DNA from: VMCP01 sp964415065
GTDB lineage: Bacteria > Bacteroidota > Bacteroidia > NS11-12g > UBA955
Direction of reading: 5' to 3'
Length of the DNA: 64,000 nucleotides
Assembly: GCA_964415065.1 (NCBI GenBank)
Contig: CAYPYX010000003.1
Span: forward strand, 31,906 to 95,905
Part shown: positions 34,736 to 44,100 of the stretch, in pieces
Position numbering within the stretch: the stretch's first letter is position 1
Layout: each line of letters begins with the position of its first letter
Program-made: the position numbers and the translations under genes
The notes under the pieces: generated by a model
Told to the model about the DNA's origin: nothing
Databases searched by the model: none
What the model saw: only the letters and a program-made list of their open reading frames with translations

Positions 34736-35098
34736 TTATTTTCCTCGTTTCTGACGACGCTCTTTGCGTTTTTCGCGCTGTTTATCGCGAATTTCTTTTG
34801 CCTTTTGCTGCTGTTCAGGTGTTAATATCGCTGTCAAGGCTTCTTGATGTTGATTGCGATTTTGCATTTTGGCTTCTTTGCTTTGTTCTCGTAACTCTTG
34901 GTTTTTAGTAACAAACTCCAAATTTGCTTGTCTAACTTTTGATTCCTGTTCGGGACTAAGATTGAGCTCTTTTTTCATTTTGGCAGTCATCTTATCCGCT
35001 TTTTCTTGTGGACTCAATTTACTTTTTCCCTCATGACCATGCTGAGCCATTGCCATTCCAGCAATGATAAAGCTCAATGTAAAAAATAGTGTTTTCAT
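34736..35098 (-). CDS. Spy/CpxP-like periplasmic protein
   Basis: About 120 residues from the ATG at 35098 (MKTLFFTLSFIIAGMAMAQ), which begins with a clear signal peptide; an upstream start at 35161 would put 21 extra residues before it. The mature part is helical and highly charged, with two LTxxQ-like motifs (LNLSPEQE and AILTPEQQQ) as in Spy/CpxP/DUF4890 proteins, and a very basic C-terminus. Such proteins act as small periplasmic chaperones or metal/envelope-stress sensors. A His-rich start (QHGHEGK) may bind metal. It is convergent with the RicT-like gene. Confidence 0.75.
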   Translation of the reverse strand: MKTLFFTLSFIIAGMAMAQHGHEGKSKLSPQEKADKMTAKMKKELNLSPEQESKVRQANLEFVTKNQELREQSKEAKMQNRNQHQEALTAILTPEQQQKAKEIRDKQREKRKERRQKRGK

Positions 35099-35176
35099 AG
35101 AGTGGTTTGTTTTGAATTGGACATACCCAGTAGAGAGAAGTTTAATGTCCCCCAAAAGCAAACGACAAACGAATGT

Positions 35177-35386
35177 ATAAAGCCGATTAACGACTTAAAT
35201 ACATGCTTTTCATCTTGTAAAGATCGCGGAANNNNNNNNNNNNNNNNNNNNNNNNNNNNNNNNNNNNNNNNNNNNNNNNNNNNNNNNNNNNNNNNNNNNN
35301 NNNNNNNNNNNNNNNNNNNNNNNNNNNNNNNATAAAGCCGATTAACGACTTAAATACATGCTTTTCATCTTGTAAAGATCGCGGAA
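35177..35386. other. Artefactual assembly gap with duplicated 55-bp flanks
   Basis: One hundred N (35232-35331) lie between two identical 55-bp sequences (35177-35231 and 35332-35386). The repeated sequence contains the last 15 codons of carB and its stop. This is the signature of two contigs that overlap by one k-mer but were scaffolded instead of merged. Collapsing one copy and the Ns would close the gap without loss. Confidence 0.93.
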
Positions 35387-38161
35387 TGCAGGCTCTTTCA
35401 AATCTTTGATGAAAACAATGGCTTCTCCAGTTGATTTCATTTCTGGACCCAATTCACGATTTACATTCGGGAATTTATCGAAACTGAAAACAGGTTGTTT
35501 TATAGCCCACCCACTAGGACGTTCCTTGAACGTAAAATCTTTCAATTTGTTGACTCCCAACATCACCTTCATTGCAATATTTACATAAGGTATATCGTAT
35601 GCTTTACAAATGAAAGGAACTGTTCTAGAAGCACGTGGATTTGCTTCAATTACGTATACCTTTTCTTCTTTTATGGCAAACTGTATGTTTAATAGACCTT
35701 TTACATTTAATGCACGAGCTATTTTTGAGGTGTATTCTTCAATTTGGTTGATCACATTGGGACTCAAATTGAACGGTGGCAATACGGCCGATGAATCACC
35801 ACTATGAATACCTGCTGGCTCGATGTGTTCCATTATACCGATAACATGAACGTCATCTCCGTCGCAAATACAATCGGATTCTGCTTCCTCAGCACGATCC
35901 AAGAAATGGTCAATTAAAACTCTATTCCCAGGCAAATCACCTAATAATTTTACAACAGCTGTTTCTAATTCTTCATCATTGATTACGATCACCATACCTT
36001 GTCCACCAAGCACGTAACTAGGGCGAACTAAAACGGGGTAACCTACTTGGTTGGCAATGGTAATTGCTTCATCGGCATTCAAAGCTACACCGTATTTGGG
36101 ATAAGGAATTTCGAGCTCAGCCAATAAATCACTGAATCGACCACGGTCTTCGGCAATGTCCATGTCGTTATAGGTTGTACCTATGATTTTAATGCCTTTT
36201 TCATGAAGTTTTTCAGCCAACTTCAATGCAGTTTGACCTCCTAACTGAACTACAACACCTTCAGGTTTTTCATATTCAATTAATTCAATCAAATGTTCCC
36301 AATAAACGGGTTCAAAATACAGCTTATCGGCCATGTCAAAATCCGTACTTACTGTTTCGGGATTGCAGTTGACCATTATAGCTTCGAAACCGGATTCTCT
36401 TGCGGCCAAAATACCATGAACGCAGCTGTAATCGAATTCAATACCTTGACCAATTCTATTGGGACCACTTCCCAAAACGATGATTTTCTTTTTATCAGAT
36501 TTTTGGGATTCATTCTCCTGTTCAAATGTAGAATAATAATAATTCGTTGGACTTGGAAACTCAGCACTGCAAGTATCAACCATCTTGTAAGTTCGAGTAA
36601 TACCACATTGCTTTCTCTTATTGTAAACTTCTTCTGCAGTGGTATTTCCTCCCATTAGCCAAGCAATTTGCTCGTCAGAAAATCCTTTTTCTTTGGATGA
36701 TTTTAATAGAATTTCAGGAATGTTATCGACATTATATCGGCGAATTTCATTTTCCACTTTTACCAAATCATTGATTTGTTCTAAGAACCAACGATCAATT
36801 CGGGTAATCTTTTGGATGGATGTAATCGGAACACCTAACGCTATTGCGTCGTGTATTTGAAATAAGCGGTTCCAAGAAGCATGTTCTAATCCTTCGATTA
36901 ATTCTTCGAGGTTGCGACTTCCTTTTCCATCTGCGCCAATTCCGTGACGTCCAATTTCCAAACTTTGACAGGCTTTTTGTAGCGCTTCTTGAAAGCTACG
37001 TCCAATAGCCATTACTTCCCCGACACTCTTCATTTGAAGTCCAAGAGTTTTGTCAGATCCTGGGAATTTATCGAAGTTCCAACGAGGAACTTTCACAATA
37101 ACATAGTCTATTGCAGGTTCAAAAAATGCACTAGTGGTCTTTGTAACTGGGTTTTTAAGCTCATCCAAATAATACCCAATTGCTAATTTTGCAGCAATCT
37201 TGGCAATGGGGTAACCTGTCGCTTTTGACGCCAGTGCAGAGCTGCGACTCACACGAGGATTTATTTCAATGGCAATGATGTCTTCATCATCCGGGTTTAC
37301 AGAAAACTGAACATTACATCCACCAGCAAAAACACCCATAGAACGCATCATTTTGAATGCCATATCACGCATTCTTTGGAAAGTAGTATCGCTCAAAGTC
37401 ATTGCTGGAGCAACGGTGATACTATCTCCTGTGTGAATTCCCATAGGATCAAAGTTCTCAATAGTACATATTACAGCGATATCGTCTTTTCCATCGCGCA
37501 ATAACTCTAATTCGTATTCTTTCCAACCTAAAACAGCCTTTTCAACCAATACTTCATGTACAGGACTTGCTTCCAAGCCTCGGATCAGCGCTTTATCAAA
37601 ATCTTCTTTTTTGTGAACGAAGGAACCACCAGATCCACCTAAGGTATAACTTGGTCGGATAACTAATGGAAATCCAATGCGTTGCGCGATTTCTTTACCT
37701 TCCAAGTAACTATTTGCCACTTGAGATGGAGCCACACCAACACCCAATTCTACCATTAATTGGCGGAATTTCTCTCGGTCTTCCATTTTATCGATGGCTT
37801 CGATGTTAACACCAATGATTCGACAGTTGTATTTTTCCCAAATGCCTAACTCTTCTACTTCTTTGGCCAAGTTCAATGCAGTTTGACCTCCCATAGTAGG
37901 AAGAACGGCATCAATATCTTGTTCTTGTAGAATTTGTTCAATGCTTTGAGCATTTAGAGGAAGTAAGTACACGTGGTCCGCATTGATTTTATCCGTCATA
38001 ATGGTAGCCGGATTGCTGTTGATAAGGGAAACCTTTATCCCTTCCTCACGTAAGCTTCGTGCTGCTTGAGAGCCAGAGTAGTCAAATTCACATGCTTGAC
38101 CAATTACAATCGGACCGCTTCCGATGATTAGAACGTGTTTAATACTTATATCCTTTGGCAT
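35342..38161 (-). CDS. carB: Carbamoyl-phosphate synthase large subunit lacking the allosteric domain
   Basis: About 939 residues from the ATG at 38161 (MPKDISIKHVLIIGSGPIVIGQ); the longer frame starts inside the promoter box. Both ATP-grasp halves are present: SGPIVIGQACEFDYSGSQA opens the carboxyphosphate half and SGPNRIGQGIEFDYSCVH the carbamoyl-phosphate half (about residues 560-930), with an oligomerisation region between. It ends right after the second half, so the ~130-residue C-terminal MGS-type allosteric domain of the 1073-residue E. coli enzyme is missing. The stop codon is present in both overlap copies at the gap, so this is not an assembly error. It makes carbamoyl phosphate for arginine and pyrimidines with CarA, which is not in the window. 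Confidence 0.95.
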   Translation of the reverse strand: MPKDISIKHVLIIGSGPIVIGQACEFDYSGSQAARSLREEGIKVSLINSNPATIMTDKINADHVYLLPLNAQSIEQILQEQDIDAVLPTMGGQTALNLAKEVEELGIWEKYNCRIIGVNIEAIDKMEDREKFRQLMVELGVGVAPSQVANSYLEGKEIAQRIGFPLVIRPSYTLGGSGGSFVHKKEDFDKALIRGLEASPVHEVLVEKAVLGWKEYELELLRDGKDDIAVICTIENFDPMGIHTGDSITVAPAMTLSDTTFQRMRDMAFKMMRSMGVFAGGCNVQFSVNPDDEDIIAIEINPRVSRSSALASKATGYPIAKIAAKLAIGYYLDELKNPVTKTTSAFFEPAIDYVIVKVPRWNFDKFPGSDKTLGLQMKSVGEVMAIGRSFQEALQKACQSLEIGRHGIGADGKGSRNLEELIEGLEHASWNRLFQIHDAIALGVPITSIQKITRIDRWFLEQINDLVKVENEIRRYNVDNIPEILLKSSKEKGFSDEQIAWLMGGNTTAEEVYNKRKQCGITRTYKMVDTCSAEFPSPTNYYYSTFEQENESQKSDKKKIIVLGSGPNRIGQGIEFDYSCVHGILAARESGFEAIMVNCNPETVSTDFDMADKLYFEPVYWEHLIELIEYEKPEGVVVQLGGQTALKLAEKLHEKGIKIIGTTYNDMDIAEDRGRFSDLLAELEIPYPKYGVALNADEAITIANQVGYPVLVRPSYVLGGQGMVIVINDEELETAVVKLLGDLPGNRVLIDHFLDRAEEAESDCICDGDDVHVIGIMEHIEPAGIHSGDSSAVLPPFNLSPNVINQIEEYTSKIARALNVKGLLNIQFAIKEEKVYVIEANPRASRTVPFICKAYDIPYVNIAMKVMLGVNKLKDFTFKERPSGWAIKQPVFSFDKFPNVNRELGPEMKSTGEAIVFIKDLKEPAFRDLYKMKSMYLSR

Positions 38162-38176
38162 AATCCAAAAATTAGG

Positions 38177-38184
38177 CAAAGTTA
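38177..38184 (-). promoter_or_regulatory. -7 promoter box of carB
   Basis: On the minus strand 38184-38177 reads TAACTTTG, a full TAnnTTTG match 15 bases before the ATG at 38161; it excludes the upstream TTG at 38179 as start. Confidence 0.55.
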
Positions 38185-38239
38185 GAACACTTGGGTCAAA
38201 AACCCTTAAAATTGTTGAAAACTCGCATTAATTAGTTAT

Positions 38240-39196
38240 TTACAGCAGAAAAAGGTAGCTTAAATACATCAAGAAGAATAGAACCCAATAAATTTTATAA
38301 AATATTTTCAATGAGTTGTTTGAATGAATTTTTACTTGAAATGAAGCTAAAGAAAATGAAATTAATCCCAAAAGCTGAGAGATCATAAAATAGAATGAGT
38401 TATTTTCTTTTTCGTAATTATTTGATTCTCCAGACCATTTTGTAATGTAGCCCATGTAAATCAGCACGAATAAAAATCCCCCGAAAACCAACAAAAATCC
38501 CAATCTAAAAGCAGTAGATTTAGATTTCTTAACTGCCAATGTTTGAATACCGTGCTCTAAATCGCCCGCAGTATCAGGTAGATCTTTGAACCAGGCAATT
38601 CCAACACTAAACAACGAGATAAAAACCGTTAGGGGTAAAAGCCAATCGTAAAATTCAGAGTGAAATAGTACTTGATCCGAAGTTTCTATAAAAAACCAAC
38701 CAATACCCAGATTTACCAAAGGCCCTCGAACCAAAGCAATGGCAGTCGCGGCCCAAATATGGAATCGTTTAAATCGAATTGGAGGTGCAGAATAAGCTGC
38801 CCCCAATAGCGCAATAACTACTAGAAGCAAGAAGTAAAAAATCCCGGCCTTTCCCCATAAAACTATGAGCGCCGACGAAAAAATACTCATTAGTATTAAA
38901 CTTGTAAATACTATTTTTTTCCCTTTCTGAATCGACCATTTCCCTGATGCGATGGGCAATTCGGGTTTGTTTATCTTATCGATATCAACGTCGTAAATTT
39001 GGTTGATTCCAGTGATGAATAAATTGCAAAGCAACGCAGAGATAAGCACTAATCCGTAGGTCAGATAGGATGTGTTTTGAGACAAAATAAATAATACACT
39101 AATGCTCAAAAATGAGCCAATAATGGTGTGTGGTCGAGAGAATTTCCAGAGTGTCTTCAATTTGATGGAATACAAATGAACGAATATAGAGTACAT
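38240..39196 (-). CDS. UbiA-superfamily prenyltransferase, homogentisate phytyltransferase-like
   Basis: A 318-residue integral membrane prenyltransferase with about nine membrane segments. It resembles the homogentisate phytyl-/geranylgeranyltransferase clade (plant VTE2, cyanobacterial HPT) more than MenA, UbiA or archaeal DGGGP synthase: KFSRPHTIIGSFLSI at residues 18-32; first Asp motif NQIYDVDIDKINKPELPIAS with N65, D69 and D73; YSAPPIRFKR; second Asp motif KDLPDTAGDLEHGI with D205, D208 and D212. The family joins a prenyl diphosphate to an aromatic head group. The neighbour, 17 bp away and divergent, is a phytol-kinase/phytyl-phosphate-kinase fusion, which supports a phytyl-type donor. 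A TTG at 39160 is an alternative start. The acceptor is unknown. Confidence 0.78.
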   Translation of the reverse strand: MYSIFVHLYSIKLKTLWKFSRPHTIIGSFLSISVLFILSQNTSYLTYGLVLISALLCNLFITGINQIYDVDIDKINKPELPIASGKWSIQKGKKIVFTSLILMSIFSSALIVLWGKAGIFYFLLLVVIALLGAAYSAPPIRFKRFHIWAATAIALVRGPLVNLGIGWFFIETSDQVLFHSEFYDWLLPLTVFISLFSVGIAWFKDLPDTAGDLEHGIQTLAVKKSKSTAFRLGFLLVFGGFLFVLIYMGYITKWSGESNNYEKENNSFYFMISQLLGLISFSLASFQVKIHSNNSLKIFYKIYWVLFFLMYLSYLFLL

Positions 39197-39199
39197 TTG
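39192..39199 (+). promoter_or_regulatory. -7 promoter box of the VTE5-VTE6-like fusion gene
   Basis: TACATTTG, a full TAnnTTTG match, lies 15 bases before the ATG at 39214 and overlaps the first codons of the divergent prenyltransferase gene (start 39196), so the promoters of the two genes interlock. Confidence 0.5.
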
Positions 39200-39213
39200 T
39201 TTGTATTCGATCC

Positions 39214-40857
39214 ATGTTTTTAAACCGTATTCTATCAGATTTTGGGATATTTATTGCGTTTATCGCAATAATCACTGGAATTTCTATAGGTTTAACATAT
39301 GTTTTTCCAGAGCGAAAATTCGTAATTCGCAAATGGTTACATATATTTTCTGTTGGTATCACAGCTTTCGTTTCTTACAGTTTAAGCGTTTTTATTCCTG
39401 ATTCATTTTCTGAAAATCAAGTCTTTATTGGTTTGCAGGTATTTGACGACTTCATATTGTTGATTCTGATCATTAACGTAATTTTATGGATTGCCGTTCT
39501 TTTTGGATTTTTTAAAATTAATGGACGAAAGAGTTGGGGGATAGCTTGGTTCCCGTTATCGCTTTTCATTATTCTATACTGGGTACGTTATTTCGCTCCC
39601 GAAAAGAATATGGGTGCTGGATTGTACTTTACTGCTGTCGTTTTTTTTATTCTAGCATTTGCGGATGGTTTTGCAGCCCTAGTAGGGTACAATTTTAATC
39701 CTACGAATAAAACTCGCTCAGGCTCTATGGTGTTTTTCGGTATCACGCTTCTCATTTTAAGTCTTTCAATTAAGTATGCACCGATTTACTGTTTCCCTGA
39801 GATATTTATCAATGAAAAGTGCATTTTTCTTTTCTCATTTTTTGGAGCTTTGATGCTTTCAACATTGGAATATTATTCCAGAAATGGTGTCGATAATTTA
39901 ACTGTTCCGTTGGCAGGAATGTTTTATTTAGTGAGTTTCTCTGTGCTTCCAATTTGGGAAAAATGGGCGCGTATTGATTCATTTTTTTTTCTGGGGATCA
40001 TCTTTCTCGTTCTTGGTTTGATTTACGCGGTTTATAAAATGAAATGGTTGAGTGAGAGTGGAATTGTATTAGCTTTAATTCTTGCATTTGTGTTGTTTGC
40101 TTCGGAAATGCCATTTCTTCCCATTTTGGCATTTTTCATTCTTGGTACATTAGCTGGAAAATTACCTAGGGGTAAAAATAGAATGTCGGTTAGAAATGCT
40201 CTAGATAAGGATGAAAACATCATTATATCAGATAAGAAATATGGTAAACCTCGCGATGCAATGCAGGTTTTAGCTAACGGTGGGATTCCCTTATTACTCG
40301 GATTTTTACTGATTTTTTTAAATAGTCATTTTTTTACCGAACTGTATTTTCTTAATCAATTTACAAAATCAATTTCTTCAGCGAAGGGAACGTGGATATT
40401 GCTTTATTGGTCGGTGATGTCGGCTGCTTTATCCGATACTTGGTCTAGTGAACTTGGAATGAAATTTGGTAAAAAAACCATTGATATTTTGGGATTCCGC
40501 AAGTTACAAACAGGTGCTTCAGGAGGAATTACATGGGCTGGAACAGTGTTTGGCTTTTTAGGATCGTTAATTATCGGGATTCTTTTTTGGGTTTCGAGGG
40601 ATGTGAATTCATTGAATGTTCAAGGGAGCAATCAGGATGGTAAATGGTTTTTAATTATTACAATTGGCGGTTTCTTGGGTACAGTTCTGGATTCAATATT
40701 GGGTAGTATTTTTCAACGGAAACAGCAAAATACAAACGGTTTGTTTTCGGATGACGAGAGTTCAGGATTTACCTGGAGGTATTGGTCAAATGATATGGTG
40801 AATTTGATTTCTTTAGTGTTGGTATCAATAGCAATTGTTTGCTTGATGCAGTTTTAA
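39214..40857 (+). CDS. Fused phytol-kinase-like and DUF92 (phytyl-phosphate-kinase-like) membrane protein
   Basis: A 547-residue polytopic membrane protein made of two enzymes. Residues about 1-250 resemble CTP-dependent polyprenol/phytol kinases (VTE5, dolichol kinase): RKWLHI at 39-44, FADGFAALVG at 149-158, KTRSGS at 166-171, and E219 with NGVDNLTVPL at 224-233. Residues about 260-547 are a DUF92 domain (VTE6/TMEM19-like): YGKPRDAMQVLANGG at 343-357, AALSDTWSSELG at 404-415 with D408 and E413, GFRKLQTGASGGITWAG at 427-443, and a C-terminal LDSILGSIFQRK. The two would phosphorylate an isoprenoid alcohol to mono- and then diphosphate. The divergent neighbour is an HPT-like prenyltransferase able to use that product. 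Domain calls are firm; the substrate is inferred. Confidence 0.8.
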   Translation: MFLNRILSDFGIFIAFIAIITGISIGLTYVFPERKFVIRKWLHIFSVGITAFVSYSLSVFIPDSFSENQVFIGLQVFDDFILLILIINVILWIAVLFGFFKINGRKSWGIAWFPLSLFIILYWVRYFAPEKNMGAGLYFTAVVFFILAFADGFAALVGYNFNPTNKTRSGSMVFFGITLLILSLSIKYAPIYCFPEIFINEKCIFLFSFFGALMLSTLEYYSRNGVDNLTVPLAGMFYLVSFSVLPIWEKWARIDSFFFLGIIFLVLGLIYAVYKMKWLSESGIVLALILAFVLFASEMPFLPILAFFILGTLAGKLPRGKNRMSVRNALDKDENIIISDKKYGKPRDAMQVLANGGIPLLLGFLLIFLNSHFFTELYFLNQFTKSISSAKGTWILLYWSVMSAALSDTWSSELGMKFGKKTIDILGFRKLQTGASGGITWAGTVFGFLGSLIIGILFWVSRDVNSLNVQGSNQDGKWFLIITIGGFLGTVLDSILGSIFQRKQQNTNGLFSDDESSGFTWRYWSNDMVNLISLVLVSIAIVCLMQF

Positions 40858-41197
40858 AAATACGATCAAGTGCAACAGAAGTGTAAAAAAATACGTCTTT
40901 TGTTCGATGAACAAAAAAGATCAAACGATTTGGAATGATTTTTGAGTTATAAAAAATTGCGATTTTTACTAAACAACATCTATTTTTTGATGTGTAGTTT
41001 TTGGGGGGATGTAGGAATACATCTGTCCTATAAAGGCTACAATTAAAATGATAGAGTGGAACTTTAGAAAAACTTAGCGCAACTTTGGCACGATAAAATT
41101 TAGAAACTTTAAAACAAAAAACTTCACCATTATCTAGCAGAATCAGGGTTAGGAATGAAACTTTTAACATTTAATATAAATCAGAAAAATATTTAAG
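40858..41197. other. Intergenic region upstream of the adhesin operon
   Basis: About 340 bp, AT-rich, without an ORF of note. A weak hairpin (TCTTTTGTTC with GAACAAAAAAGA, about 40891-40917) may end the preceding transcript. CAACTTTG near 41082-41089 is a one-mismatch -7 box that could drive the adhesin operon with a leader of about 100 nt. Confidence 0.35.
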
Positions 41198-44100
41198 ATG
41201 AATACAATAAATACACGAAATTCAAGATTTTCGATCTTAGAATGGGTTAAAAAACCATTATCAAAAAAAGCGTTAAGAGCNNNNNNNNNNNNNNNNNNNN
41301 NNNNNNNNNNNNNNNNNNNNNNNNNNNNNNNNNNNNNNNNNNNNNNNNNNNNNNNNNNNNNNNNNNNNNNNNNNNNNNNNGATTTTCGATCTTAGAATGG
41401 GTTAAAAAACCATTATCAAAAAAAGCGTTAAGAGCCACTATTCTGAGCATCTCAACGCTTTTTTTGTTTTCTACTGTATCGGGGCAATCCGTAACACTTC
41501 AGGCTCAGTCTTCCCCTCTTTGTTTTGGAAGCGCTGATGGAGTTGTAACATTTTCTGTTTCTAGTTTTAGTAATCCTTTCGAAGTTGTAATTGATTCGGG
41601 TCAAACTACTATATCATATACTTCAGTAACCGGCACTTCTAGGACTTTTACGGATTTAAAGGGTAATGTTGTTTATAAGTTCGTTTTCAGAAGTAATTCA
41701 ACAGATACGGTTAGTTATAGTTTGAAATTAATTGACCCAACTAAAATTAACTATTCTAGTTCCATTACAAATCCTTCATGTTTTGGAGGTAACAATGGAA
41801 GTATAGTAATTTCATCTGTAAGTGGGGGCGCTGGTTCTTACGTATACAATTGGAGTCCAATTTCATCTTCAACAGGAACATTATCAAATTTGAAATCCGG
41901 TATTTATACTGTAAATATTTCAGATGCAAATTTTTGTGAGGTAAGAGATACATTTACTTTAACTCAACCCCCACAAATTATTTTTCCATTAAACCCTGTA
42001 ACCAATTCTGTATGTAATGGGAGTGGAGTTGTTGATTTTACAGGAAGTGTTTCAGGTGGTTCAGGTTCTCCATATGTGTTTGAATGGAATTACTCCGGAA
42101 CTTTTAGCTCTACTACAACTTATTCGAACCTGTGGAATGGATCTTACACTGTTGTAGTAAAAGATAATGTCGGCTGTACAGATACAAACACATTTACTGT
42201 TCAGAATACAGATAACATAGCTCCTGTTGCTAAGGCCAAGAAAAATTATAACGTTGAACTCAACAACTTAGGACTTGCAACATTAACCGCTTCTACTATA
42301 GATTCTTCAAGCTCAGATAACTGTGCTATTAAATCTCTAGCAATCGATAAAACTAGTTTTACTTGCGCCGATACAGGATTTAAAAAGGTAATATTAACCG
42401 TTACTGATTCAACCAATAATATTGATACAGTTCATGCCTATGTTCATGTAAAAGATATTACCAAACCAATTGCAAATCCTAAATGGTTGTCTAAAGTTTA
42501 TGTTGGTGGCTCTGGTTCAATCACTTTTACAGGCGCAGATGCAGATAGTGCATCATTCGACGAATGTGGAATTGCGAAAATTACCGTTTGGAGAAATGCT
42601 TTCTCCTGTTCTGATGCCGGTGATACCTTCCAAGGAAACTTTGAAGTACGCGATATTGCTGGTAATGTTTCATCGAAAACTATTAAAGTAGCAGTATTCG
42701 ATACCATTGCACCTACACTTACCGTAAAAAATTATACGTCTTACTTAAACGCCAACGGAAAGGATACCATCCATTTCGATAGTCTTTTTGTATCGTTAAC
42801 TGACAATTGCTCTCCAGATACGGCGTACTTTGATGGTGTAAATGACACCATCATCCCTGTAGATTGTTCGTATGTTGGAAATAATACTGCCAAAATTTGG
42901 GGTAAAGACAAAAGCGGAAATCTAACGTATAAAATAGTAAATGTATTAGTTAAAGATACCTTTGCTCCAGATTCTCTGAATGTAAAAGACCAATTTGTAT
43001 TCTTAGATTCTACAGGTTCATTTACTTTGTCTAAAGATAGTGTTGTTCGTTATGCATCTGATCCTTGTTCGATCAAAGACACTATCATGAAAACTGTTTT
43101 CAACTGCTCTGATTTAGGAATTGATACCGTTACAGTTACAATTTCAGATAAAGCAGGAAATACCCTATCAAAGGATATTAAAGTTTTTGTCATCGATACC
43201 ATCAAACCCAATATCACAACACTGGCTGTTGATACACTGATATTGGATAGTTTTGGAAATGCTTCTACTTCTTGGAACAAACTTTTTGTTTCAGCCTATG
43301 AAAATTGTCAAATTGAAACTTGGGGATTATCAGATTCTATTTTCGATTGTGGGGATGTTGGAACATTTAATATCATTGCTTCGGTACGAGATAAGGCAGG
43401 AAATGAAGGTTTTGATACCATTGCAATTACAGTATTGGATACCTTAGCCCCTTGGAGGATTGAAGTTATGCCACTAATTGATGCATACCTGGATAACAGT
43501 GGTAATTTCGATATTCGTACAGTAAACGTAGTTTTACAAGCACTTGATAATTGCATTAAGGATACTATTTTCTCAAAAACTATTTTTACATGTTCTGATT
43601 TAGATACAAACTGGGTTTATGTTTCAATTTTGGATGTGGCTGGAAATACAGTTACGGATTCTATGAGGGTTGTGATTCACGACACTACGTTACCCGTAGC
43701 AATTGCATCCCCAGATACCTTATATCTGTTACCTAATGGCTCTGTTTCAACTACTGCCGCAGTAATTGGTTCTAAAAGCTTTGACAATTGTGGCATTAAA
43801 ACAATGACTATCGATAATGCGAATTTCTTCTGTACCGATGCAGGTAAATTGAGAAGAATCATTCTTACGGTTACCGATAATAAAGGCAATATTCATAAAG
43901 ATACAACCCAAGTTCTTATTCTAGATACGGTAAAACCCGTACTCGTAATGTTCAACCCTGTGTTACAGCTCGATGCTACAGGTAAGGCTAAACTTACCAT
44001 TTCTCAAGTTGATAAAGGTAGCTACGACAATTGTACCATCCTCAAAAGAGAATTAAGCGATACTGTTTTTGATTGCACTAAAGTTGGTATTAATGTAGTA

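Noticed and set aside
35102..35335. ORF running into the N gap
   Set aside because: It depends on Ns translated as X and on an artefactual junction.
35342..38161. carB truncated by the assembly gap
   Set aside because: The stop codon is inside the overlap and identical in both contigs.
38240..39196. Assignment as DGGGP synthase (archaeal-type lipid enzyme)
   Set aside because: The RPHTIIG start and NQIYDVDIDKINKP and KDLPDTAGD motifs fit homogentisate prenyltransferases better; a tree is needed to be sure.
41464..41466. TTG as the start of the adhesin
   Set aside because: Collapsing the duplicated 55-mer restores an upstream ATG with a complete signal peptide in frame.
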